A program made the position numbers and the translations under genes. Below the pieces are notes generated by a model. It was not told the DNA's origin, searched no databases, and saw nothing but the letters and a program-made list of their open reading frames with translations. Of a DNA stretch of 64,000 nt, positions 45,527 to 55,226 are shown piece after piece; position 1 is the first letter of the stretch, and the number at the start of each line of letters is the position of its first letter. This stretch comes from Pectinatus haikarae (GTDB lineage Bacteria; Bacillota; Negativicutes; Selenomonadales; Selenomonadaceae), in assembly GCF_015732185.1 (NCBI RefSeq), contig NZ_WIQM01000004.1, forward strand, positions 372,001 to 436,000, read 5' to 3'.

Positions 45527-47191
45527 TTGGCAAAGGAACTGCAGAAATTGCAGATCATTCCCCTAGGGGGACTGGGAGAGATTGGAAAGAACATGACGGT
45601 GGTCCGTTATGGTGATGAGATAATTCTCATTGATGCAGGACTTATGTTTCCGGATGAGGATATGCCGGGGATAGATCTTGTAATTCCCGATATTTCATAT
45701 CTGCTCGAAAATAAGAATTGCATAAAGGCAATCGTTCTGACTCACGGACATGAAGATCATATTGGTGCGCTGCCATACATTCTTCGGCAGTTAAGCGTGC
45801 CTATTTATGGAACGAGGCTTACGCTGGGAATTTTGGAAGGCCGTTTGAAGGAAAATAATGTTGATTCCAGCAACCTTCATCCGGTTAATCCCGGTGATAT
45901 CATCAATGCCGGCTGTTTCAGCGTCGGCTTTATCCGCGTCAATCACAGTATTGCGGATGCGACCGGTTTATCAATACGCACGCCGCTCGGGATGATCGTT
46001 CATACAGGAGATTTTAAGTTCGACTATACGCCTGTTGATGGTAAAATGACGGATTTCCGTGCTTTTTCGGATTTAGGCAATCGCGGTGTGCTTGTCATGA
46101 TGGCGGACAGCACCAATGCCGAACGTGAGGGACACACACCGAGTGAAAAAACGGTCGGGCTGGCGTTTGACAAAACTTTTCGAACTGCCCGCGGACGTAT
46201 TATCATTGCTACGTTCTCTTCTAATGTCCACCGGATTCAGCAGGTGCTGGATACGGCGGTGACATACCGCCGCCATGTGGCCATTTTGGGACGCAGTATG
46301 ATAAATGTCGTTACGATTTCTTTGAAGCTCGGTTATTTGAACGCACCGGAAGGGCTTATCATTGACATAGACGAAATCAATAATTATCCTGCCGATCAGG
46401 TAGCGATAATTACCACCGGCAGTCAGGGGGAACCCATGTCGGCGCTTACACGCATGTCTATGTCTGATCACAGAAAAGTCGGAATAGTACCCGGCGATAC
46501 GATCGTTCTTTCGGCTACGCCTATTCCGGGCAATGAGAAGCTTGTCGGCCGCACAATCGACAATCTCCTTAAGCTTGGTGCCAATGTTATTTATGGCAGG
46601 GATCAGGGAATCCATGTATCAGGACATGCCAGCCGTGAAGAATTAAAGCTCATGCATAATCTTGTTCGTCCTAAGTTTTTTATTCCTGTACACGGCGAGT
46701 ACCGTCATCTGGTGAAGCATGCGCAGCTGGCTGAAGAGGTTGGGATGGACCGTGACCATATATTTATTGCGGAAAATGGCAATATTCTTGAATTTACGCG
46801 TGATAAGGGTGCTATTAACGGCAGAGTACAGGCCGGCAAGGTATTGATTGACGGACTGGGGATCGGCGATGTCGGCAATATAGTGCTGCGTGACCGCAGA
46901 CAGCTTTCCCAGGACGGCATCATCATTGTCGTTTTAACTATGGATAAAGGAAATTCCTGTGTCGTATCAGGCCCCGATATTGTTTCGCGTGGTTTTGTAT
47001 ATGTACGCGAATCAGAAGAGTTGATGAATGAATCTAAGGACAGGGTCGCTGCCGGCATAAATAAATGCCTTGAAAATAAAGTTACGGAATGGTCGGCATT
47101 GAAGGCAAATGTCCGTGAGACACTCGGACGCTTTCTTTATGAACAGACCAGACGCAGACCGATGATATTGCCGATTATAATGGAAATATGA
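45527..47191 (+). CDS. rnj: Ribonuclease J
   Basis: A 554-residue metallo-beta-lactamase/beta-CASP ribonuclease for mRNA turnover and rRNA maturation, with both endo- and 5'-exonuclease activity known in the family. Metal ligands are seen in LTHGHEDHIGALP and VNHSIADATG, HTGDFKFD, and SGHASREELK; FIPVHGEYRHL lies in the CASP region. It starts at TTG, with GGAGGTG upstream. The C-terminal domain is complete. The promoter at 45401 and the terminator at 47216 make it a single-gene unit. Confidence 0.93.
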   Translation: MAKELQKLQIIPLGGLGEIGKNMTVVRYGDEIILIDAGLMFPDEDMPGIDLVIPDISYLLENKNCIKAIVLTHGHEDHIGALPYILRQLSVPIYGTRLTLGILEGRLKENNVDSSNLHPVNPGDIINAGCFSVGFIRVNHSIADATGLSIRTPLGMIVHTGDFKFDYTPVDGKMTDFRAFSDLGNRGVLVMMADSTNAEREGHTPSEKTVGLAFDKTFRTARGRIIIATFSSNVHRIQQVLDTAVTYRRHVAILGRSMINVVTISLKLGYLNAPEGLIIDIDEINNYPADQVAIITTGSQGEPMSALTRMSMSDHRKVGIVPGDTIVLSATPIPGNEKLVGRTIDNLLKLGANVIYGRDQGIHVSGHASREELKLMHNLVRPKFFIPVHGEYRHLVKHAQLAEEVGMDRDHIFIAENGNILEFTRDKGAINGRVQAGKVLIDGLGIGDVGNIVLRDRRQLSQDGIIIVVLTMDKGNSCVVSGPDIVSRGFVYVRESEELMNESKDRVAAGINKCLENKVTEWSALKANVRETLGRFLYEQTRRRPMILPIIMEI

Positions 47192-47215
47192 TGTAATTGC
47201 GCTTAAGCTTTTAGT

Positions 47216-47255
47216 AAATATCCCCCCGCAGAATCTGCGGGGGGATATTTTTACC
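47216..47255. terminator. Bidirectional terminator after RNase J
   Basis: AAATATCCCCCCGCAG (47216-47231) pairs perfectly with 47235-47250, and TTTTTA follows. It separates two convergent genes. Confidence 0.93.
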
Positions 47256-47258
47256 GTT

Positions 47259-47990
47259 TTAGGATATCGTCTGGCAAAACTCCATAAGACTTTTGCCGTT
47301 TGCGGACAAGGTCTTTCTGTTGATAAGTGCAGAATTGCTGTCAAGAGAGGGCAGATAGTTTTCCTGCAATGCCCTGATCATTTCCGCCGGTTTTATGCTG
47401 CCGAGAGGAGATACTTTTATTGTTACGGTTATAGTGTTTTCTTCGTTGTCACAATTCAATTCTGACAATAGAAAATCTTTTATATTTATTTCTTTTTTTA
47501 CGATATGTCCTTTTTTTGCGCCCTTACCCAGTTTTTCCCGCATAAAGATGATGGACGGAGCCGTGTTGAACTTATCCACAGCAATCTGCAGTTCACTGCT
47601 GTCTGCGATATCAGGAAGTTTTATTTCATAGAATGCCGCATCAGCCAGTGCGTTCATGGATTGGTGCCTGCCGTCGCCTATTTGCTTTGCGCTGATCAGC
47701 TGCATGCCATCGGGCAGGACATTTTTCAATCGGTCAAAAAAATCGGGCTGGCATATGTTTTTGGTGAGCTCTATATCGGCGTATTCTCCGTCGGCTGTGA
47801 CGCCGACAGCCAGAGCCGAAGCGAAGGAGACTTTCATATGCGGGTTGAAGCCTTCTGAATATGCGGCCGGCAGCCCGGCTCTGCGGATAGCGCGCTGCAA
47901 TAAATTTGCGTAATCCAGATGGGAAATGTAGCGAAGAGGATCTTCTTTTGTTATTTCAATGCGAAATATGTTCATTTGCCTTCCTCCCAA
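47259..47990 (-). CDS. DUF2344 (TIGR03936) radical-SAM-linked protein
   Basis: A 243-residue protein of the DUF2344 family: FRIEITKEDPLRYISHLDYANLLQRAIRRA at the start, then YSEGFNPHMKVSFASALAVGV. It is regularly encoded next to, or fused with, the TIGR03960 radical-SAM protein. Here the two genes overlap by 19 bases. The function is unknown, though the pair often precedes Rne/Rng RNases and a role in RNA modification has been suggested; that is unproven here. Confidence 0.88.
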   Translation of the reverse strand: MGGRQMNIFRIEITKEDPLRYISHLDYANLLQRAIRRAGLPAAYSEGFNPHMKVSFASALAVGVTADGEYADIELTKNICQPDFFDRLKNVLPDGMQLISAKQIGDGRHQSMNALADAAFYEIKLPDIADSSELQIAVDKFNTAPSIIFMREKLGKGAKKGHIVKKEINIKDFLLSELNCDNEENTITVTIKVSPLGSIKPAEMIRALQENYLPSLDSNSALINRKTLSANGKSLMEFCQTIS

Positions 47991-49825
47991 TCTATTACTC
48001 CGGCATCGAGTGCCTGGCAGATACCGCAGCCTGTACAGGAAGAGCGGCGGCAGTCAGAGGTAAGTTCCTGACTCAGTGCTTTTTTCCATTCATTTAAAAG
48101 AAATTGTTTGCTTACGCCGGGGGTGGTATGTTCCCATGGCAGTTTTTCATTGAAATCGCGGGTGCGCAGATTGTAAACAGCAGTATCTATACCCTCATCG
48201 GCAAATGCTTCCTGCCATATGGAAAAGTTGAACATTTCGCTCCAGCCGTCAAATTTGGCGCCCTTTTTATAGGCTCTGTAAATAACTTTTGACAGACGTC
48301 TGTCGCCGCGGGAAATAATGCCTTCCAAAATGCTGGTTGAAGAATCGTGATAGTTGAATTGGATGGCACGGTCCTTGATATGTGTCTTAAGCAGCTGCTG
48401 CTTGCGTTCAAACTCTGCCTTTGAGTTTTGACCAAACCATTGGAACGGAGTGAACGGTTTAGGAACAAAACAGGATACACTGACGGTTACTTTGATATCA
48501 CGTCTGCCTTTTATCTCCTTATAAAGTGCGACCACTTTTTCAGCAAGTGAAGCAATACCCTTTATGTCTTCATCCGTTTCTGTGGGCAGTCCGATCATAA
48601 AATAGAGTTTCACGGTTTTCCAGCCATGACTGAAAGCGGCGGAACAAGCTTTCAGCAGATCCGCTTCGGTTACTCCTTTATTTATGACATCGCGCAGCCG
48701 CTGCGTGCCGGCTTCAGGGGCGAAGGTAAGACCGCTCTTTCGTGCAGTCTGAAGCTTGCGGGCAATATCAATGGAAAAGCTGTCTATACGCAGTGAAGGA
48801 AGGGAAAAACTCATTTTTTCATCGGCATGGTCTGTCCCCAGTTCGTCTATAAGCGCAGGAAGACATGAGTAGTCGGCAGAACTCAAAGAGGTAAGAGACA
48901 TTTCATCATAACCGGTGCTGTCGATCATCTTTTTTGCCAAGAGGCGTAAGGTTTCTTTCCTGCGTTCGCGTACGGGGCGGTAGGCAATGCCGGCCTGGCA
49001 GAAACGGCAGCCGCGGCTGCAGCCGCGAAACAGTTCCAGCATAAGTCTGTCATGTACGATATTTATATAAGGCACTATCGGTTTTTCTATTGAGGGAATA
49101 GTATCCATATCCTTGACTACACGTTTATTTATCGTTGCGGGGATATTATCATAAATGGGCGTCAGATCTTTGAAAAGTCCATTCTCATCATATTCTTCGC
49201 GGTAAAATGACGGCACATATATACCGTTGATAGCGGCGGCACATTGTAAAAATTCTTTTCTGTCATGTGTCGTTGTCTGCGAGCACCATTTTATATAAGC
49301 GTCAGCTACCTCAATGATTATTTCTTCACCCTCGCCGATAATAAAAAAATCAAAAAAATCGGCGATCGGTTCTACGTTATATACACAAGGACCGCCGCCG
49401 ATGATAAAAGGCATGTCGTTCGTGCGTTTTTCAGATAACAGCGGTATGCCTGCCAGATCAAGCATGTTGAGTATATTGGTGTAAATGAGTTCGTATTGAA
49501 GCGAAAAACCGACAAAATCAAACTTTGCCAGTTCGGTAAAGGATTCGAGCGCATAAAGAGGAATGTTGTTTTCTCTCATCTTTGCTTCCATATCAGGCCA
49601 GGGGGTATATACTCTTTCCGCAGCGATATCATCACGCTTATTCAATATTTCATAAAGAATTTTAAGACCGAGGTTGGACATACCCACTTCATAAACATCA
49701 GGCATGGACAGGGCAAAACTGCAGGCAATTTTACTGCGGTCTTTGTGAACGGCATTTACTTCGCCGCCTGTATAACGGGCTGGTTTATTGACGGCCTGTA
49801 AAACAGCCGGTGAAAGTTTAATCAT
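47972..49825 (-). CDS. TIGR03960-family radical-SAM protein with B12-binding-like domain
   Basis: A 617-residue protein. The N-terminal part (about 30-200) resembles a cobalamin-binding/Rossmann region (MSNLGLKILYEILN, IGGGPCVYNVEP). The radical-SAM cluster motif is CSRGCRFCQAG (C-x3-C-x2-C, about residue 270). The barrel continues through LTFAPEAGTQRLRD and KLYFMIGLPTETDEDI. The C-terminal tail carries CRRSSCTGCGICQ, a likely extra Fe-S site. Its reaction is unknown. The overlap with the DUF2344 gene implies joint function. Confidence 0.9.
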   Translation of the reverse strand: MIKLSPAVLQAVNKPARYTGGEVNAVHKDRSKIACSFALSMPDVYEVGMSNLGLKILYEILNKRDDIAAERVYTPWPDMEAKMRENNIPLYALESFTELAKFDFVGFSLQYELIYTNILNMLDLAGIPLLSEKRTNDMPFIIGGGPCVYNVEPIADFFDFFIIGEGEEIIIEVADAYIKWCSQTTTHDRKEFLQCAAAINGIYVPSFYREEYDENGLFKDLTPIYDNIPATINKRVVKDMDTIPSIEKPIVPYINIVHDRLMLELFRGCSRGCRFCQAGIAYRPVRERRKETLRLLAKKMIDSTGYDEMSLTSLSSADYSCLPALIDELGTDHADEKMSFSLPSLRIDSFSIDIARKLQTARKSGLTFAPEAGTQRLRDVINKGVTEADLLKACSAAFSHGWKTVKLYFMIGLPTETDEDIKGIASLAEKVVALYKEIKGRRDIKVTVSVSCFVPKPFTPFQWFGQNSKAEFERKQQLLKTHIKDRAIQFNYHDSSTSILEGIISRGDRRLSKVIYRAYKKGAKFDGWSEMFNFSIWQEAFADEGIDTAVYNLRTRDFNEKLPWEHTTPGVSKQFLLNEWKKALSQELTSDCRRSSCTGCGICQALDAGVIDWEEGK

Positions 49826-50052
49826 TTTTATATTCTCTTCCTATCTCTCAAATATATCTGTCTAAATAAATCGAGTAGCCGCATTCTGGCTGCCGGCATA
49901 TACAAAACTATTATCGCGGCAGAAAAGTATACCATAGCAGCCGACTAAAAAAATAAAATCGGAAACTATGGTATATTATAAACATATATTTATTGTCTAA
50001 GCTAAAAGTCATGCCAGCAGAGTATCGCAGCAGAAAAATGTAATAGCGAATG

Positions 50053-50547
50053 TCATTTTTTGTCCTGCTTTGCCGCTGTTGCAGAAGACGGAGCAGCGGC
50101 AGGGGTTCCTTCATTAAGACCGCCCTTAGCCTGATGCACTACCTGCAAAATATCATCAAGACTGCCAATGAGATGATCAAATACCTGATTGGCATAATTT
50201 ATGGAATCGTTTTTCAAATCATTGGAGTGGTCAAGAGTTTTATCCATTATTTCCTTGGCCTGCATACGTGCCTGACCGACAATTTCACTTTCGGCAGTCA
50301 TCTTTGTGCCATATTCCTTTGCCTGCTCAACAAGCCTTGCTGCCTCACTTCTTGCGTCATCAAGAATAGTCTGTTTTGTATTTATAACATCTTCCGCACT
50401 TTTTATAGTCTGCGGTAATTCCTTGCGCAGTCCGTCGATAAGACGCATCAGGTCGTCTTCTTCAATAATGCACTTGTTGGTGAAAACAAGACGGCGGGCA
50501 TCGACTACCAAGTTTTCCAATTCGTCAAGTAGTTCGTTAATAGCCAT
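50053..50547 (-). CDS. Coiled-coil protein, DivIVA/ATPase-like
   Basis: A 164-residue protein that is mostly a long coiled coil: LLDELENLVVDARRLVFTNKCIIEEDDLMRLIDGLRKELP, then a stretch rich in Ala, Glu and Arg (SEAARLVEQAKEYGTKM). The C-terminus is a short Ala/Pro tail. Genes like this sit beside coaD in many Firmicutes and are often labelled ATPase or DivIVA-like; I see no Walker motif. It may be a scaffold at the membrane or divisome. A 127-bp structured element fills its leader. Confidence 0.75.
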   Translation of the reverse strand: MAINELLDELENLVVDARRLVFTNKCIIEEDDLMRLIDGLRKELPQTIKSAEDVINTKQTILDDARSEAARLVEQAKEYGTKMTAESEIVGQARMQAKEIMDKTLDHSNDLKNDSINYANQVFDHLIGSLDDILQVVHQAKGGLNEGTPAAAPSSATAAKQDKK

Positions 50548-50576
50548 TTAAAAATCGTACCTCCACTAATAGTTTT

Positions 50577-50703
50577 ATCCGATGACTAACCCGCGCTAAT
50601 ACTCCCGCTTCTTCAAGCAGTGAGTAAAGAGCGGCTGAGTCCCTGGATAATTTTGACTACTGTTCAAGCGGCGTCAAGGCACCGTCTGAATTAAGTCTCC
50701 ATT
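50577..50703 (-). ncRNA. Structured 127-nt element, copy 2, in the leader of the coiled-coil gene
   Basis: Gap-free match to copy 1 at 36515-36641. On the minus strand GGAGACTTAATTCAG opens the first hairpin. In it, two bases that differ from copy 1 turn Watson-Crick pairs into G-U wobbles, so pairing is kept; on the plus strand the same changes break pairs. UUAUCC/GGAUAA encloses the second hairpin. It ends about 30 bases before the ATG at 50547, with the ribosome site between. TATAAAT precedes GGAGAC. Its class is not recognised. Confidence 0.65.
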
Positions 50704-50724
50704 TATAAATCAAGGGGATGCTGA

Positions 50725-51201
50725 TTAAATAAATTTTGCTTTTACAGCATCGGCCACGCAGTCAGGAACAAGTCCCCGGATATCGCCGTGAAAAGCTACA
50801 AGCTCACGTATAGCTGAGGAGCTCACATATGAGTACCGATGTTCGCTCATCAGATAAACAGATTCAACTTGCGGAGCCATTCGCTTGAGCATCAGCATTT
50901 GTGACGTTTCATAAAAAAAGTCGTTTTGGTCGCGCAGCCCCCGGACCACAATACCGGCATTTTTAGCGGTGGCATAGTCGGCTAAAAGACCGTCAAAAGC
51001 GTCAATAGTTATATTTTCTATATGAGCGGTCGAAACGCGCAAAAGTTCCAAACGTTCCTGTATGGATAAAAAAGATTGTTTTTTAATATTGTTGAATACG
51101 GCGACAATGACCTGATCAAAGATTCCGGACGCACGTTCAAAAATGTTTATATGTCCGTTAGTCACAGGATCGAAGCTGCCGGGACATAAAGCGATTGTCA
51201 A
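50725..51201 (-). CDS. coaD: Phosphopantetheine adenylyltransferase
   Basis: A 158-residue nucleotidyltransferase for the fourth step of coenzyme A synthesis, joining ATP and 4'-phosphopantetheine. Motifs are CPGSFDPVTNGHINIFERA with the HxGH-type TNGH, VVRGLRDQNDFFYE, and the ISSSxxR-like site YVSSSAIRELV. Length is standard. It overlaps rsmD by 4 bases; this pair is a conserved Firmicute arrangement. Confidence 0.95.
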   Translation of the reverse strand: MTIALCPGSFDPVTNGHINIFERASGIFDQVIVAVFNNIKKQSFLSIQERLELLRVSTAHIENITIDAFDGLLADYATAKNAGIVVRGLRDQNDFFYETSQMLMLKRMAPQVESVYLMSEHRYSYVSSSAIRELVAFHGDIRGLVPDCVADAVKAKFI

Positions 51202-51782
51202 AATATCTCCCCCTCCGGCATAGCCTCTGCCGTCATATATTGGTAAATATTTATTTTTGTTGTCGCACCGTATGCACGGCTGCGCAGCAACACAAAATCA
51301 GTATGATCTGTGTCCGGTGTTTCATCGGCACCGGTTTCGGCAATAAAAAGGCCGCCGTTTTTCAATATAGAGCTGTCAACTGCGTTCAGAAGCTTTTGGC
51401 AAAGACCCAGATGATAAGGAGGATCGCAAAAAATCACATCAAAAAGGATCGCTTCCCTGCCAAGGCTTTTGAGCAATGTGAAAGCATCACCGCGGCGTAT
51501 ATCCGCTTTGTTTTCAAGATGAGTGTGCAGGGCATTTGCCCGGATAACATTTATACTATCCGTATTTTTATCAATGAAAACCGCACTTTCAGCGCCTCGG
51601 CTGAGCGATTCAAGTCCCAGGGCACCGCTGCCCGCAAAAGCATCCAAAACAACAGCGCCCTGTATTTTCGCGCCCAGGATGTTGAATAAAGATTCCTTGA
51701 TCCTGTCTGCTGTAGGCCGTGTGCTGTTTCCCTGAGGAGTTCTGAGTCGGGCACCGCGCGCGCTGCCGGTTATTATTCTCAT
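51198..51782 (-). CDS. rsmD: 16S rRNA (guanine966-N2)-methyltransferase
   Basis: A 194-residue SAM-dependent methyltransferase modifying G966 of 16S rRNA. Features are RIITGSARGARL at the start, TRPTADRIKESLFNIL, the SAM-binding VLDAFAGSGALGLE, and the catalytic DPPY in FDVIFCDPPYHLG. Located directly upstream of coaD on the same strand, with overlap. Confidence 0.95.
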   Translation of the reverse strand: MRIITGSARGARLRTPQGNSTRPTADRIKESLFNILGAKIQGAVVLDAFAGSGALGLESLSRGAESAVFIDKNTDSINVIRANALHTHLENKADIRRGDAFTLLKSLGREAILFDVIFCDPPYHLGLCQKLLNAVDSSILKNGGLFIAETGADETPDTDHTDFVLLRSRAYGATTKINIYQYMTAEAMPEGEIF

Positions 51783-51849
51783 AATTCATCCTTGCAAACT
51801 TATTTTCTTAACTATATAGTATACCAGAAAACATGTTCCAATGCCAAAA

Positions 51850-53748
51850 TTATTTGCCGATAAAATGTTGTCTGACTTCTCTGTAACGTCTGGTATAATA
51901 AGGCGTATTTTGGGCTTCACGCTGGTCAAAGCCATATGCTCTGCGGCTGACTGCCATTATGGGGGGAGCCTGAATCCTCTTTGCGACGGCCATGCCGGAA
52001 AATAAATTCCACCAGTGCTCCAGGTCATTGATAAAATCAGTCGGATCGGTAAAATATTCTTTTACCAGTCCGGGTCTGCAGCCCAGCTTTTCTTCCAGTG
52101 AACCATTTTCATACCATAAGAGTATATCTTCGGGGGTCGCTTTATCCCAGCGTTCAACAAATGAACGGAACAGATAATCATGATAAGGATATTTGATGGG
52201 GTCTCCCCTGCCTTCGTCGACGTTTTGATCGGCTGATAGCTCGGCGCTGGGAACAATATCGATTACGGCCTGGGGTATGACGTCCTTTTTGTAAATTTCC
52301 TTGTTGAGATAAAGTGCCAGTCCGTAAATCTGGTATTTCCATAAATCGGCCAGAGCCGCCAGAAAGCCGGACTGGTCACCGTATAATGTAGAATAGCCAA
52401 CGGAAGTCTCAGCCTTGTTGGCATTGCAGGTGAAGCCTGCGCCTATGGCCGCGGCAAGACCTGCGAGCACCCTGGCTGAACGGTCGCGCGCCTGAATATT
52501 TTCGGCAGTGAAGGAAGTGATTTTTAGCTGCTCCGGTATATCAGATGAAGCATGATGTATTTTTGTTTCGGTGAATTGTCTGATCGTATAATCGACTGAT
52601 TCCTGAATAGGTACGACGGCATAGGCGCAGCCAAGATTTTCTGCAAGTTCGCGGGCGAGATCTTTGGTGGTGGAGGAATTATAGACACTGGGCATATTGA
52701 CGAGCAGGATGTTTTCAGGGCTGATGATCCTGCTGTACAGAGCCGCTGCGACAGCTGAATCAATGCCGCCGGAAATGCCGATAACAACTTTTTTCATATG
52801 TATTTTCTGCAGAAATTTGCCGATGCCATAAGTCAGAGCTTTATATATGCAGGCAATATCATCTTTTTCTATATCACTGGCGAGATTCTGGGCGACCTCT
52901 TTCTTTAACGGAAATTCAATGTAACGGGCTGTTTCCTGGTAGGGCATGGCGTAATCGGCTATAGAACCGTCAGCGGCATAAACTGTGCTTGATCCGTCGA
53001 AAGTATATATTGTTTTGCCGTTATTTTGAATGCCCACCTTGTTGACGTAGACGAGAGGTACATTGTTCATTTGAGCGTGACGGGAAAATACGCGGTGACG
53101 TTTATGATTTTTGCCTAAAGTGTAGGGTGACGCCGATATATTGAAAATAATGTCGGTTTTTTTATCGGCACAAAGTATATCTATCGGTGAGATGGGATAA
53201 TCGTCGTTCCATCCGTCTTCGCATAAAATACAGCCGATGACAAGAGGCTTTCCTTTTATAAACAAGGTGAATGGTTTGATGAGTTCACGCACATCTTTTT
53301 TCAGTTCTGTTGCCAGCATAGCCGTGCTGTAAAAATAGCGGGAATCGTCGAATTCTCTGTAATTGGGGTGGAGGGTTTTTATCGCAAAAGGATAAACGGA
53401 ATTTTCCGCAGATAAAAGCTGTTTGTTCTGCGCGACGAAGAGGGCATTGTATTTGCGCTGGCGGCCGTCACGGTTCCTTTTATGCCAGTCCACGGCTACA
53501 TTGCCGAAGATGATGGCAATTCCGTCAGCAGCAGCAATAATTTTTTGACCGCAATATTCGCAGTCACGCAAAAAAGAAGAGGAATCCCATGTATCTCCTA
53601 TAAAATAGCCGGGAACTGCCATTTCCGGAAAAATTATTATATCGGCATTATTTTTTTTTGCTTCCTTTATAAAGGATAGTATTTTTTCCAGATTTTTAGC
53701 CGGTTGTCCGGCCTCCACTTCAAATTGACAGGAACAAATTTTCATCAT
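51850..53748 (-). CDS. nadE: Glutamine-dependent NAD synthetase
   Basis: A 632-residue two-domain enzyme. Residues 1-270 form a nitrilase-like glutaminase: IIFPEMAVPGY has the catalytic Glu, and IGCILCEDGWND the Cys. Residues 300-630 form the NAD synthase with ATP P-loop VIGISGGIDSAVAAAL and TCNANKAETSVGYSTLYGD. It makes NAD from deamido-NAD with ammonia from glutamine. Length matches the long bacterial class. It appears to be a single-gene unit. Confidence 0.94.
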   Translation of the reverse strand: MMKICSCQFEVEAGQPAKNLEKILSFIKEAKKNNADIIIFPEMAVPGYFIGDTWDSSSFLRDCEYCGQKIIAAADGIAIIFGNVAVDWHKRNRDGRQRKYNALFVAQNKQLLSAENSVYPFAIKTLHPNYREFDDSRYFYSTAMLATELKKDVRELIKPFTLFIKGKPLVIGCILCEDGWNDDYPISPIDILCADKKTDIIFNISASPYTLGKNHKRHRVFSRHAQMNNVPLVYVNKVGIQNNGKTIYTFDGSSTVYAADGSIADYAMPYQETARYIEFPLKKEVAQNLASDIEKDDIACIYKALTYGIGKFLQKIHMKKVVIGISGGIDSAVAAALYSRIISPENILLVNMPSVYNSSTTKDLARELAENLGCAYAVVPIQESVDYTIRQFTETKIHHASSDIPEQLKITSFTAENIQARDRSARVLAGLAAAIGAGFTCNANKAETSVGYSTLYGDQSGFLAALADLWKYQIYGLALYLNKEIYKKDVIPQAVIDIVPSAELSADQNVDEGRGDPIKYPYHDYLFRSFVERWDKATPEDILLWYENGSLEEKLGCRPGLVKEYFTDPTDFINDLEHWWNLFSGMAVAKRIQAPPIMAVSRRAYGFDQREAQNTPYYTRRYREVRQHFIGK

Positions 53749-54084
53749 AATAATCCGCCTTTTTCGTATGCAGAAAACTCCTTCTGCAAAAGAGCAACTG
53801 CTTTTGTATCATTCACGGCAAAATTTTTGCATCTGCCTGCGTCGAAGTAAAATGAGAACTGTGAGTATTTTTATGTCGGCAGAAAAAAATCAGCGTGTTC
53901 ATTAATCATTGCTTTCTTAAACAAGTACTAAAATAGCATGAAATATCTCTATTGACAAGCAAAATATCTCTCTTGGCAAACGAAGATAGGATTTTTTACA
54001 GCTTTTTTTCATATATGCGGTTTACTAAAGAGCGTATTTTGTAGTAAACTTAATTAGTTATGAATTTACTTGTAGGTGATTTAT
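53749..54084. promoter_or_regulatory. Divergent intergenic region with repeats (nadE / polyprenyl synthase)
   Basis: These 336 bases hold no gene. AAATATCTCT occurs at 53941 and 53962, each followed by a TTG-containing segment (ATTGACAAGC, CTTGGCAAAC), giving a 21-bp direct repeat. GTTTACTA (54020-54027) and TAGTAAAC (54042-54049) form a perfect 8-bp dyad 14 bases apart. Both precede the polyprenyl synthase start and could bind a regulator; TTTACT...TAAACT may itself be part of a promoter. Confidence 0.5.
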
Positions 54085-55056
54085 TTGCTGATAAACAAAA
54101 TGCTTTATGTGATAAAAAACGATTTGAATGCTCTTGAAAAGGGTCTTTCCTGCCAGGTATATTCAGATGCCGCTTTGATAACCGAAATAGGCAGACACCT
54201 TGTTAAAGCCGGGGGCAAAAGACTTAGGCCCGCACTTTATTTTTTGGCGGCGCACAGCCGCAGCCAGTATGATATAAATTATGTTCTTCCGCTGGCTATT
54301 ACTATTGAACTTATTCATATGGCTTCTCTTGTGCATGACGATGTTCTTGACAATGCGTCAACAAGACGGGGCGCAATTACCGCCAACGCAAAATGGGGAA
54401 ATAATATTTCTATATTGAGCGGTGACTTTCTTTTTGCCAGAGCTTTTGGTCTGATAGCCAATAAGGATTATGACAAACGTGTGCTGCTGCGGCTGGCAGA
54501 TGTTATCTGCGGGCTCAGTGAAGGAGAAATACATCAGAACGAAAAGCATTATAAACTGCGTTCGGAAGAGGAATATTATGAGGCTATTTCAAAGAAAACA
54601 GCCGATTTTATAGCGGCGAGCTGTGAAATCGGCGGAGTGGTTGCAGGTCTGTCCAAAGATGATACGGATAAACTGCATACATACGGACTGTGTCTGGGGA
54701 TGGCTTTTCAGATCACAGACGATATCCTTGATCTTACTTCAAGTGATAAAAAAATAGGAAAGCCTGCGGGCAATGATATTTTGCAGGGAATCATAACGCT
54801 GCCTGTTATCAGGGCTGTACATACCGGTCCCGACCGTGAAGAATTGGTCAGTATAATAACTGATAAGGAGCTTGATGCAGAAATGGTGAAAAGAGCTGTG
54901 GAAATAACAAAAAACAGCAGCGGGCTTGATTATGCGCGGGAAAAAGTTTATGATTATCTTGACAGGGCCAGACAGGCGCTGCCGGACGGGCTGCCGCCGT
55001 CAATAAAGAAATCTTTTATTGATGTGGCGGATTTTGTCGGTAAGCGTGATTTTTAA
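54085..55056 (+). CDS. Polyprenyl diphosphate synthase (heptaprenyl-type)
   Basis: A 323-residue trans-isoprenyl synthase. GGKRLRPALYFLAA binds the starter, LVHDDVLDNASTRRG is the first Asp-rich motif (DDxxD), and FQITDDILDLTSSDKKIGKPAGNDILQG the second. It extends farnesyl diphosphate for menaquinone side chains; the UbiD/UbiA pair downstream supports this. TTG 54085 is chosen with AGGTGA five bases before it; a GTG at 54076 is the other option. Chain length is not determinable. Confidence 0.87.
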   Translation: MLINKMLYVIKNDLNALEKGLSCQVYSDAALITEIGRHLVKAGGKRLRPALYFLAAHSRSQYDINYVLPLAITIELIHMASLVHDDVLDNASTRRGAITANAKWGNNISILSGDFLFARAFGLIANKDYDKRVLLRLADVICGLSEGEIHQNEKHYKLRSEEEYYEAISKKTADFIAASCEIGGVVAGLSKDDTDKLHTYGLCLGMAFQITDDILDLTSSDKKIGKPAGNDILQGIITLPVIRAVHTGPDREELVSIITDKELDAEMVKRAVEITKNSSGLDYAREKVYDYLDRARQALPDGLPPSIKKSFIDVADFVGKRDF

Positions 55057-55226
55057 AATTAACTGTGATATAATACAACTGAATTTATAATTATTGTATA
55101 AGTTATAAATTATATTTATAATTTTACTGATGTGGCTGCCTGTGCTGTTTCCTGCATGGGTACCGGACTGGGTCTTTCGTCGGGGAATATGGTTCGTATC
55201 ATTATTTGTCAAAAGGAGCGATGAAG

